A stretch of DNA of 12,859 nucleotides, taken from the NCBI GenBank assembly GCA_007125415.1, contig SLDH01000172.1:1-12859 (forward strand), read 5' to 3'. The notes below the pieces were generated by a model. That model had not been told where the DNA came from. It ran no database searches and was given only the letters and a program-made list of their open reading frames with translations. The stretch is from Roseovarius sp. GTDB taxonomy: Bacteria > Pseudomonadota > Alphaproteobacteria > Rhodobacterales > Rhodobacteraceae. The position numbers were made by a program, and so were the translations under genes. The first letter of the stretch is position 1, and each line of letters begins with the position of its first letter. Below are positions 6,443-12,859 of this stretch, piece after piece.

Positions 6443-8854
6443 TCAATGCGCGGTGCGGGAGGCACCTGCGCCGCCTTCCTTCAGCGCGGATTCCGCGGCG
6501 GCCGCCTCTTCCGCCGCCTCGTCCCATTCGACTTCTTCAGGTGGAGTGACAAGCGCATGTTCGAGCACTTCGCTCACATGGCTGACGGGAATGATGGTCA
6601 GGCCTTCCTTCACATTGTCGGGAATTTCGGCCAGATCCTTCTCGTTCTCCTTCGGGATCAGCACTGTCTTGATCCCACCCCGCAGTGCCGCAAGCAACTT
6701 CTCCTTCAATCCCCCGATGGCCAGCGCATTGCCGCGCAGGGTCACTTCGCCCGTCATGGCGATATCCTTGCGCACAGGGATGCCGGTCAGAACGGAAACG
6801 ATGGAGGTGACCATTGCAAGGCCGGCGCTCGGCCCGTCCTTGGGTGTCGCCCCTTCGGGCACATGAACGTGAATGTCCCATTTCTCGAATCGGGGGGGCT
6901 TCACCCCGATCTTCGGGCTGATGGAGCGCACATAGCTCGACGCGGCATCGATGCTCTCCTTCATCACGTCGCCCAATGTGCCCGTTGTCTTCATCCGGCC
7001 CTTGCCCGGCAGGCGCAAGGCTTCGATGTTGAGAAGTTCGCCCCCCACGCTGGTATAGGCCAGACCGGTGACCACACCGACCTGATCCGCCTCTTCGGCC
7101 AGACCGTAGCGATATTTCTTGACACCCAGAAAATCGTCCAGATTGTCACCGGTTACCTCGATGATCTCGGCCTCCTTCTTGATGATCTTCGTGACCGCCT
7201 TGCGGGCGACCTTGCCGATCTCGCGTTCGAGGTTCCGCACGCCGGCCTCGCGCGTGTAGTGGCGGATGATGCCCGTGAGCGCGCTGTCATCGAGGCTGAA
7301 CTCCTTGGATTTCAGCCCGTGATTCTTGATCTGCTTGGGCAGCAGGTGCTGCTTGGCGATCTCGCGCTTCTCGTCTTCGGTGTAGCCTGCCAGCGGAATG
7401 ATCTCCATGCGGTCCAGCAACGGGCTGGGCATGTTGTAGCTGTTGGCCGTCGTCAGAAACATCACGTCGCTGAGGTCATACTCGACCTCAAGGTAATGAT
7501 CGACGAAGGTCGAGTTCTGCTCCGGGTCAAGCACTTCCAGCATGGCGCTGGCCGGATCCCCGCGGAAATCCTGCCCCATCTTGTCGATTTCGTCGAGCAG
7601 GATGAGCGGGTTGGTGGTCTTGGCCTTCTTGAGCGACTGGATGATCTTGCCGGGCATGGAGCCGATATAGGTCCGGCGGTGGCCGCGGATCTCGCTTTCG
7701 TCGCGCACACCGCCCAGGCTGATGCGAATGAACTCACGCCCCGTCGCCCGTGCCACGGATTTGCCAAGGCTTGTCTTGCCCACACCCGGCGGCCCAACGA
7801 GGCACATGATCGGCCCCTTGAGCTTCTTCGAGCGTTGCTGGACCGCGAGATATTCGACAATGCGCTCCTTGACCTTTTCCAGCCCGTAATGATCCTCGTC
7901 GAGGATCTTCTCGGCGCGACGCAGGTCTTTCTTGACGCGGCTTTTCTTGCCCCAGGGCAGCCCCAGCATCCAGTCAAGATAATTGCGAACCACTGTAGCT
8001 TCGGCGCTCATCGGGCTCATGTTCTTGAGCTTTTTCAACTCCGCCTCGGCCTTTTCGCGCGCCTCCTTGCTCAGCTTCACTTCCTGGATCTTGGCCTCGA
8101 GCTCGGCGATCTCGCCCTCGCCTTCTTCGCCATCGCCCAATTCCTTCTGAATGGCCTTCATCTGCTCATTCAGGTAATATTCGCGCTGGGTGCGTTCCAT
8201 CTGGCTCTTGACGCGCGTCTTGATCTTCTTCTCGACCTGCAGGACGCTCATCTCGCCCTGCATCAGCCCATAGACCTTCTCGAGCCGCTCGGACACGGAC
8301 AGGGTCTCGAGCAGATCCTGTTTCTGACCCACTTCGATGCCAAGATGCCCCGCCACAAGATCGGCAAGCCGCGCCGCCTCGGAGCTTTCGGCAACGGCCG
8401 CCAGGGCTTCTTCGGGAATGTTCTTCTTGACCTTGGCATAGCGCTCGAACTCACCGGTGACCGTGCGCAAGAGCGCCTCGATGGTGGCCGCATCTCCCGG
8501 CATTTCGTTCAGTGCCTCGGCGCGGGCCTCGAAGAAGGCATCGTTTTCGAGATATTCGACAATCCGCACCCGGCGCACACCCTCCACGAGCACTTTCACG
8601 GTGCCATCGGGCAGCTTCAGCAATTGCAGCACATTGGCCAGCACACCGGCATTGTAGATGCCTTCGCTGCCGGGGTCGTCATCGGCGGGGTCGATCTGGC
8701 TCGACAGCAGAATCTGCTTGTCGTCCTGCATCACCTCTTCGAGCGCGCGAACGGATTTCTCCCGTCCCACGAAAAGCGGCACGATCATATGGGGGAAAAC
8801 CACGATGTCGCGCAGCGGCAGCACCGGGTAGGAAGCGTTGAGGGGATCTTGCAT
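6443..8854 (-). CDS. lon: Lon, ATP-dependent serine protease
   Basis: An 803-residue cytosolic hexameric protease that degrades misfolded and specific regulatory proteins. The N-terminal substrate-binding LON domain begins with [20 protein letters not shown] at 9-28. A coiled-coil-rich linker spans about 190-280. The AAA+ module has Walker A GPPGVGKT (354-361), Walker B LILLDEID (417-424) and a sensor region TTANS (468-472). The protease domain has the catalytic Ser676 in [11 protein letters not shown] and Lys719 in GGLKEKL, the expected Ser-Lys dyad. The C terminus (about 771-803) is a Glu/Ala-rich tail. The ATG at 8854 gives the family opening, with AGGA about 8 bases upstream; a 37-residue upstream extension to 8965 is not lon-like. 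In related bacteria lon is often heat-shock controlled. An 871-codon frame antisense to it is an artefact of codon bias. Confidence 0.98.
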   Translation of the reverse strand: MQDPLNASYPVLPLRDIVVFPHMIVPLFVGREKSVRALEEVMQDDKQILLSSQIDPADDDPGSEGIYNAGVLANVLQLLKLPDGTVKVLVEGVRRVRIVEYLENDAFFEARAEALNEMPGDAATIEALLRTVTGEFERYAKVKKNIPEEALAAVAESSEAARLADLVAGHLGIEVGQKQDLLETLSVSERLEKVYGLMQGEMSVLQVEKKIKTRVKSQMERTQREYYLNEQMKAIQKELGDGEEGEGEIAELEAKIQEVKLSKEAREKAEAELKKLKNMSPMSAEATVVRNYLDWMLGLPWGKKSRVKKDLRRAEKILDEDHYGLEKVKERIVEYLAVQQRSKKLKGPIMCLVGPPGVGKTSLGKSVARATGREFIRISLGGVRDESEIRGHRRTYIGSMPGKIIQSLKKAKTTNPLILLDEIDKMGQDFRGDPASAMLEVLDPEQNSTFVDHYLEVEYDLSDVMFLTTANSYNMPSPLLDRMEIIPLAGYTEDEKREIAKQHLLPKQIKNHGLKSKEFSLDDSALTGIIRHYTREAGVRNLEREIGKVARKAVTKIIKKEAEIIEVTGDNLDDFLGVKKYRYGLAEEADQVGVVTGLAYTSVGGELLNIEALRLPGKGRMKTTGTLGDVMKESIDAASSYVRSISPKIGVKPPRFEKWDIHVHVPEGATPKDGPSAGLAMVTSIVSVLTGIPVRKDIAMTGEVTLRGNALAIGGLKEKLLAALRGGIKTVLIPKENEKDLAEIPDNVKEGLTIIPVSHVSEVLEHALVTPPEEVEWDEAAEEAAAAESALKEGGAGASRTAH

Positions 8855-8924
8855 GCTCTTTTTCCTGTCTTTGGCAGAAGGCTCCGGCCCCGATTCGCGG
8901 CAGCGCTGGCCTCTCCGATTTTCA

Positions 8925-8970
8925 CTTGGCCTTAACTTGGTGCTCTTGGGGCACCCTTTCAACAACCAAT
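8925..8970 (-). promoter_or_regulatory. lon upstream region: CCAAG repeats, a dyad and a promoter-like TTGAAA
   Basis: The 183 bp between the lon start and the small ORF at 9038 contain, on the minus strand, a TTGAAA (about 8957-8962), an inverted repeat GGTGC-7-GCACC (8939-8955) and three CCAAG copies (at 8945-8949, 8936-8940, 8925-8929). The CCCCAA inside the dyad vaguely recalls the CCCCAT -10 of heat-shock sigma factors, but the spacing to an upstream TTGG is only about 11. No clear sigma-70 -10 is present. I see no gene in 8855-9037. Confidence 0.3.
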
Positions 8971-9037
8971 TGCGTGACCATGCCGCGCGCGCCCGACAGG
9001 AGCAAGGCGGAATTCGCTTCAGGCGTGACCGACAAGC

Positions 9038-9127
9038 CTATCCCAACGCGAGCGCCGCGATCACCCCGACACCTATCCAGCCCAGTGCAAATATCGAAAA
9101 AAGCTGCAACACTCTCCGCCCCCTCAT
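9038..9127 (-). CDS. Possible 29-residue single-pass membrane peptide
   Basis: A small frame between tgt and lon, in the same direction as both. It starts with a basic MRGRR and then has one hydrophobic stretch, VLQLFSIFALGWIGVGVIAA, ending in LALG before a TAG. This is the layout of a positive-inside single-helix membrane peptide. Against it: there is no ribosome site before the ATG at 9127, the frame is very short, and hydrophobic frames can arise by chance. Third positions are about 70 per cent G or C. It would be 73 bp after tgt and 183 bp before lon. I do not recognise a family. Confidence 0.28.
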   Translation of the reverse strand: MRGRRVLQLFSIFALGWIGVGVIAALALG

Positions 9128-9200
9128 CGCGCAGACCAAGGGTAAGCGGAAAGCCTTAACGGCTCCTATGCGGGTTTACCTGACCTTCGGGTGATTTTCG

Positions 9201-10328
9201 TCAAATGGGCTCGATATCGCCCTGCGCCTGCTCTGCGTGAAAATCGGCCTCCCATGCGGCGAAACGCCCTTCTGCGATCACCTCGCGCATCTGCTGCATG
9301 ATCTGCTGGAAAAAATGAAGATTGTGCCATGTCAGAAGCATCCCGCTGATCATTTCATTGCTGCGGAAAACATGGTGCAGATAGGCGCGGCTGTAGCTGC
9401 GGCAGGCCGGGCAGCTACAGGTTTCGTCGATGGGGCGCGGGTCATCCGCGTGGCGGGCATTCTTGATGTTGAGCACCCCCCGACGCGTGAAGACCTGCCC
9501 CGTGCGCCCGGCGCGTGTGGGCAGCACGCAATCCATCATGTCGATGCCGCGCTTCACGGCCCCGACGATATCGGAAGGCTTGCCCACACCCATGAGATAG
9601 CGCGGCCTGTCCCTTGGCAGAAAGCCCGGCGCGTAATCGAGGCAGTCAAACATCGCCGCCTGCCCCTCTCCCACCGCCAGCCCGCCGATGGCGTAGCCGT
9701 CAAAGCCGATGGCGCGCAGCGCTTCTGCGCTTTCCTCGCGCAGATCGCGTTCCAGCCCACCCTGCATGATCCCGAAGAGAGCATGACCCGGCCTCTCGCC
9801 AAAGGCGACGCGAGAGCGCTCGGCCCATCGCATCGACAGGCGCATGCTCGTCGCTATCGCGTCCCGCGGGGCCGGGAGCGCCGGGCATTCGTCGAAACAC
9901 ATGACGATATCGCTGCCCAGCAGCCGCTGGATTTCCATTGAGCTTTCGGGGGTCAGCACATGTTTCGAGCCATCCACATGGCTCTTGAAGGTGACACCCT
10001 TCTCGGTCAGCTCGCGCAAGCCCGCCAGGCTCATCACCTGAAATCCGCCACTATCGGTCAGGATGGGCCGCGGCCAGTTCATGAAGCGGTGCAGCCCGCC
10101 CAGCCGCGCCACACGCTCGGCACCCGGGCGCAGCATCAGGTGATAGGTGTTGCCCAGCAAGATATCCGCACCCGTTTCGCGCACGCTTTCGGGCAGCATC
10201 GCCTTCACCGTCGCGGCCGTGCCCACCGGCATGAAGGCCGGTGTGCGAATCTCGCCGCGGGGGGTGCCTATGATACCCGTGCGCGCCGATCCGTCCTCCG
10301 CGGAGAGATCAAAGGTGAATTTTGCCAT
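9201..10328 (-). CDS. tgt: Tgt, queuine/preQ1 tRNA-guanine transglycosylase
   Basis: A 375-residue TIM-barrel enzyme that swaps guanine 34 in the anticodon of tRNA-Asp, -Asn, -His and -Tyr for preQ1, the committed step towards queuosine. The motif [12 protein letters not shown] (90-101) carries Asp92, the general acid/base aspartate. GIMQGG (186-191) is part of the base pocket. [12 protein letters not shown] (261-272) holds the nucleophilic aspartate. The zinc site is complete: Cys304, Cys306, Cys309 (CSCPAC) and His335 (LLTWH). Length is typical (about 375). The ATG at 10328 follows GAGGG at about 6 bases. No queA neighbour is visible. The gene is divergent from the SPFH gene across 106 bp. 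Confidence 0.97.
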   Translation of the reverse strand: MAKFTFDLSAEDGSARTGIIGTPRGEIRTPAFMPVGTAATVKAMLPESVRETGADILLGNTYHLMLRPGAERVARLGGLHRFMNWPRPILTDSGGFQVMSLAGLRELTEKGVTFKSHVDGSKHVLTPESSMEIQRLLGSDIVMCFDECPALPAPRDAIATSMRLSMRWAERSRVAFGERPGHALFGIMQGGLERDLREESAEALRAIGFDGYAIGGLAVGEGQAAMFDCLDYAPGFLPRDRPRYLMGVGKPSDIVGAVKRGIDMMDCVLPTRAGRTGQVFTRRGVLNIKNARHADDPRPIDETCSCPACRSYSRAYLHHVFRSNEMISGMLLTWHNLHFFQQIMQQMREVIAEGRFAAWEADFHAEQAQGDIEPI

Positions 10329-10358
10329 GCAACCCTCTGCTTTGCTCTTTTGCCCGCC

Positions 10359-10388
10359 TCTAAAGCGGTTTAACCTTATCTCTACAAT
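10359..10388. promoter_or_regulatory. Overlapping divergent promoter elements (tgt and SPFH gene)
   Basis: On the minus strand TTGTAG (10382-10387), a 17-bp spacer and TTTAGA (10359-10364) could drive tgt, ending about 30 bp before its ATG. On the plus strand TACAAT (10383-10388) is a good -10 for the SPFH gene, but its expected -35 (CTAAAG at 17 bp) is poor. The two elements share bases, so the two directions could compete. Called by eye in a 106-bp gap. Confidence 0.35.
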
Positions 10389-10434
10389 AACGATCTAGCA
10401 TCACGGCAACGCCTGCCCGGAAGATGGAGCCACC

Positions 10435-11331
10435 ATGACTGCCGAAGCGATCCTGTTCGATCTTCTCTCTGCCAATATCCTGTGGCTTCTGCTGGCGATC
10501 CTCATCGTCATCCTCATCTTCAAGGCGGTCAAGATCGTACCGCAATCCGAGCAGTTTGTGGTGGAACGTTTCGGCAAGCTGCGCAAGGTGATGGGGCCGG
10601 GGATCAACCTGATCGTGCCTTTCTTCGATATCGTGCGTCACAAGATCTCCATTCTCGAACGGCAATTGCCCAATGCCAGCCAGGATGCGATCACACGCGA
10701 TAACGTGTTGGTGGAGGTGGAGACGTCTGTTTTCTACCGGATCATCCAGCCGGAAAAAACCGTTTACCGCATTCGCGATATCGATGCGGCCATCGCCACC
10801 ACCGTGGCGGGCATCGTCCGCGCCGAGATCGGCAAGATGGACCTTGACGATGTGCAGGCCAACCGCAGCGAACTCATCTCCAAGATAAAGCATTACGTGG
10901 AAGATGCGGTGGAAAACTGGGGGATCGAAGTGACACGCGCGGAAATTCTCGATGTCAATCTCGATCAGGCCACCCGCGATGCCATGTTGCAGCAACTCAA
11001 CGCCGAGCGTGCCCGCCGCGCCCAGGTTACCGAAGCCGAGGGCAGCAAACGCGCGGTCGAACTCAATGCCGATGCCGAGCTTTATGCCGCCGAGCAGGCC
11101 GCCAAGGCCCGCCGGATCGAAGCCGATGCCGAGGCCTATGCGACAGGCGTTGTCGCCGCCGCCATCGCCGCCAACGGGCTGGAGGCCGCGCAGTATCAGG
11201 TGGCGCTCAAACAGGTCGATGCGCTCAACGCCATGGGCAACAGCCCTTCGTCAAGCACCATCGTGGTGCCCGCCAACGCGCTCGAGGCGTTCGGTGATGC
11301 CTTCCGGATGCTCAAGGGGAGATCGGGATGA
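10435..11331 (+). CDS. qmcA: SPFH/stomatin-like membrane protein (QmcA type)
   Basis: A 298-residue band-7 protein. One transmembrane helix (about 12-30, rich in Leu and Ile) is followed by the SPFH opening KIVPQSEQFVVERFGKL (33-49) and GPGINLIVPFFD (54-65), closely resembling E. coli QmcA. A long Ala/Glu/Arg-rich helix (about 178-240) should form coiled coils. The tail SSSTIVVPANALEAFGDAFR (272-291) matches the SSxxxVVxP end of this group. Such proteins form ring or cage oligomers in membranes and, with NfeD partners, organise membrane domains or control proteases such as FtsH. The ATG is preceded by GGAG (10426-10429) at 5 bases. Its stop overlaps the NfeD-like start (ATGA, 11328-11331), a hallmark pairing. 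QmcA rather than HflC/HflK is inferred from the NfeD partner and single copy. Confidence 0.92.
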   Translation: MTAEAILFDLLSANILWLLLAILIVILIFKAVKIVPQSEQFVVERFGKLRKVMGPGINLIVPFFDIVRHKISILERQLPNASQDAITRDNVLVEVETSVFYRIIQPEKTVYRIRDIDAAIATTVAGIVRAEIGKMDLDDVQANRSELISKIKHYVEDAVENWGIEVTRAEILDVNLDQATRDAMLQQLNAERARRAQVTEAEGSKRAVELNADAELYAAEQAAKARRIEADAEAYATGVVAAAIAANGLEAAQYQVALKQVDALNAMGNSPSSSTIVVPANALEAFGDAFRMLKGRSG

Positions 11332-11606
11332 GCGCCGTGGCCATACTCGGCCTGTGGTGGGTCTGGATGGCCGCCGCACTTGTGCTCGGCATACTGGAAC
11401 TCCTGGTGTCGGGCTTCTTCTTCCTTGGCTTTGCTGTCGGTGCGGCGCTGACGGGTCTCATCGTCCTCATGCCTTTCACGCCGGGCCTTGCCCTGTTGCT
11501 GGCCATATTCGCGGCGATGTCGCTTGTGGCGTGGCTGGTCTTGCGGCGCATCTTCAAGGCTCATGACGATCAGAGCCGGATCATTCGCGAAGATATCAAC
11601 AAGTAA
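11328..11606 (+). CDS. Short NfeD-like membrane protein
   Basis: A 92-residue protein with three predicted membrane helices (about 8-27, 28-48, 53-72), then a charged cytosolic tail [20 protein letters not shown]. The motif [20 protein letters not shown] (20-39), with a Glu in the first helix and a Gly-rich second helix, is typical of NfeD membrane domains. Most NfeD1b proteins are about 140-150 residues and end in an OB-fold domain; that domain is absent, since the TAA follows directly and the downstream sequence has no continuing frame. NfeD proteins are the usual partners of SPFH proteins, and the ATGA overlap with the gene before it implies coupled translation and a joint complex. Confidence 0.85.
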   Translation: MSAVAILGLWWVWMAAALVLGILELLVSGFFFLGFAVGAALTGLIVLMPFTPGLALLLAIFAAMSLVAWLVLRRIFKAHDDQSRIIREDINK

Positions 11607-11727
11607 TCCATCATCAGAACCCGCGCCGACGAGCGTAGATCGGCGCAAGCAGCCATGGCTTGCATCCCCCGCCGTCAGTCGCGATGCTGTCTCTGCATGT
11701 GAGACAGGCTGCAAAGAGGACAAACCG
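11607..11727 (+). other. Structured gap with three perfect-stem hairpins before the rimK fusion
   Basis: Hairpin 1: GCGCCGA/TCGGCGC, 11623-11646, 7-bp stem. Hairpin 2: GCAAGC/GCTTGC, 11645-11663, 6-bp stem, sharing two bases with hairpin 1. Hairpin 3: CTGTCTC/GAGACAG, 11687-11707, 7-bp stem with a 7-base loop. No T run follows any of them, so none is a textbook terminator. Hairpin 3 ends 7 bases before the ribosome site AGAGGA (11715-11720) of the next gene. The structure may end nfeD transcription with Rho or control the rimK leader. I see no gene in this gap. Confidence 0.45.
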
Positions 11728-12859
11728 ATGAATGATGAGAGGCCCTCGCCCACGCTTCAGTTCGGATGGGAAGAGTGGGTCAGCCTGCCCGATATCGGTG
11801 TGCCGGCCTTGCGCGCCAAGGTGGATACCGGCGCACGCACCTCTGCCCTGCATGCCTTCGATATCGAGACATTCGGACCGATCTCCAGGCCGAAGGTGCG
11901 ATTCACCGTCCACCCCATCCCGGGGCGCGACGATCTGGTGATCCCCTGCTCCGCGCCCATCGTGGACCGACGCGAGGTCTCATCGTCCAATGGCGAGAAG
12001 GAGTTGCGCTATGTGATCGAAAGCGATCTGGCGGTGAATGGCGATTGCTGGCCGATCGAGATCACGCTGACCAACCGCTCCACGATGTCGAGCCGGATGT
12101 TGCTGGGGCGGCAGGCGATGAAGGATCACATCTCCATCGTCGCGACCGACCGCTTCCTGCAGCCCGAGCTGAGCTATGATGTCTATCATTCCAGCAAGTT
12201 CCGGAGCGCGCAGCCAAAGCGGGCCTTGCGCATCGCCGTTCTGAGCCGCGAAAACAACTACTCCACACGCCGCCTTGTCGAAGAGGGCGAAAAGCGCGGT
12301 CACGCGGTGGAGGTGATCAACACCACGCGCTGCTACATGGCCATCAACGCGCTGGCGCCGGAGGTGCATTATGACGGCAAGCGCCTGCCGCGATATGATG
12401 CGGTGATCCCGCGCATCGGTGCCTCGATCACCCCCTATGGCACGGCGATCGTGCGCCAGTTCGAAACCATCGGAACATTCTGTGTCAACCCGTCGGGGGG
12501 CATCTCAGCGAGCCGCGACAAGCTCTATGCGCATCAATTGATGTCGCGCGCCAAGATCGGCATGCCCAACACCGCCTTCGCCGCCTCGCCACAGGACACG
12601 AGCAATCTCATCGGGCTCGTGGGCACCGCGCCGCTGATCGTGAAGCTGCTGGAGAGCACGCAGGGCAAGGGTGTGGTGCTGGCGGAGACCAAGAAGGCAG
12701 CCGAATCGGTGATCGACGCCTTTCGCGGGTTGAAGGCCAATTTTCTGGTTCAGGATTTCGTGAAGGAGGCCGCCGGAGAGGATATTCGCTGCCTCGTCGT
12801 GGGCGGCAAGGTGGTGGCCGCGATGAAGCGCACCGGCGCTGATGGTGACTTCCGGTCGA
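11728..12859 (+). CDS. rimK: RimB-type retropepsin domain fused to RimK ATP-grasp glutamate ligase (partial)
   Basis: 377 codons are visible and the frame runs off the right edge. Residues about 13-150 form a retropepsin-like domain (PF05618 type, annotated as ATP-dependent zinc protease or RimB) with the [13 protein letters not shown] motif at 31-43 (Asp33) and a closing [11 protein letters not shown] (124-134). From about residue 166 it matches RimK almost end to end: [20 protein letters not shown] (168-187), [16 protein letters not shown] (225-240), [20 protein letters not shown] (301-320), [20 protein letters not shown] (325-344) and [14 protein letters not shown] (352-365). RimK adds glutamates to the C terminus of ribosomal protein S6; RimB has been reported to remove such tails. 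About 90-100 residues of the ATP-grasp end are missing. The ATG has AGAGGA 7 bases upstream. It is tandem with the SPFH-NfeD pair but 121 bp away. Confidence 0.92.
   Translation, partial: MNDERPSPTLQFGWEEWVSLPDIGVPALRAKVDTGARTSALHAFDIETFGPISRPKVRFTVHPIPGRDDLVIPCSAPIVDRREVSSSNGEKELRYVIESDLAVNGDCWPIEITLTNRSTMSSRMLLGRQAMKDHISIVATDRFLQPELSYDVYHSSKFRSAQPKRALRIAVLSRENNYSTRRLVEEGEKRGHAVEVINTTRCYMAINALAPEVHYDGKRLPRYDAVIPRIGASITPYGTAIVRQFETIGTFCVNPSGGISASRDKLYAHQLMSRAKIGMPNTAFAASPQDTSNLIGLVGTAPLIVKLLESTQGKGVVLAETKKAAESVIDAFRGLKANFLVQDFVKEAAGEDIRCLVVGGKVVAAMKRTGADGDFRS

Noticed and set aside
6320..8935. 871-codon open frame on the plus strand, antisense to lon
   Set aside because: It lies wholly opposite a textbook lon gene, its product is His/Leu/Gln-rich without recognisable domains, and long antisense frames are expected in GC-rich genes with strong third-position bias.
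8855..8965. 37-residue N-terminal extension of Lon
   Set aside because: Lon proteins start near the YPVLPLRD motif; the ATG at 8854 has a good ribosome site and gives a normal 803 residues.
11623..11663. Intrinsic terminator after nfeD
   Set aside because: Stems are good, but no T run follows either of them, so a Rho-independent terminator cannot be supported.

Overview
The window is ordinary core chromosome from an alphaproteobacterium, most likely Rhodobacteraceae (the Roseobacter/Rhodobacter group). Three things point there. Coding sequence is GC-rich with strong G/C third positions. There is a PAS_5-type PAS protein, a family concentrated in Alphaproteobacteria. There is also an intergenic TTTTTGG-type motif that I remember from Rhodobacteraceae genomes, a recollection and not a search result. 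I see no insertion sequence, phage gene, CRISPR array, tRNA or rRNA.

Left block, minus strand, 3489 down to 1: yicC, gmk, a gamma-class carbonic anhydrase, the histidine kinase phoR, then the first 59 codons of phoU. gmk and the carbonic anhydrase overlap by 4 bp, and phoR follows 7 bp later, so these three look cotranscribed. phoR is separated from phoU by a 167-bp gap rich in inverted repeats. No pst transporter genes lie between phoR and phoU. Upstream of yicC is a divergent intergenic region (3490-3714). A PAS-domain gene (3715-4383) reads the other way.

Middle block, minus strand, 10328 down to 4406: tgt, a possible tiny membrane-peptide ORF, lon, a short-form ppx/gppA and rlmE. The lon gene has its own terminator. 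ppx has a plausible sigma-70 promoter whose 17-bp spacer is almost entirely a perfect inverted repeat. ppx and rlmE are 3 bp apart. The PAS gene and rlmE converge with 22 bp between them. This block combines tRNA modification (Tgt), 23S rRNA methylation (RlmE), proteolysis (Lon) and polyphosphate or (p)ppGpp-linked metabolism (Ppx/GppA).

Right block, plus strand, 10435 to the end: an SPFH/QmcA-type membrane protein, translationally coupled (ATGA) to a short NfeD-like protein. A 121-bp gap with three perfect-stem hairpins follows. Then comes a fusion of a retropepsin-like RimB-type domain to a RimK ATP-grasp ligase, cut by the window edge. The fusion and the structured gap before it are the most interesting items. 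I did not find convincing evidence of a wholly undescribed system.
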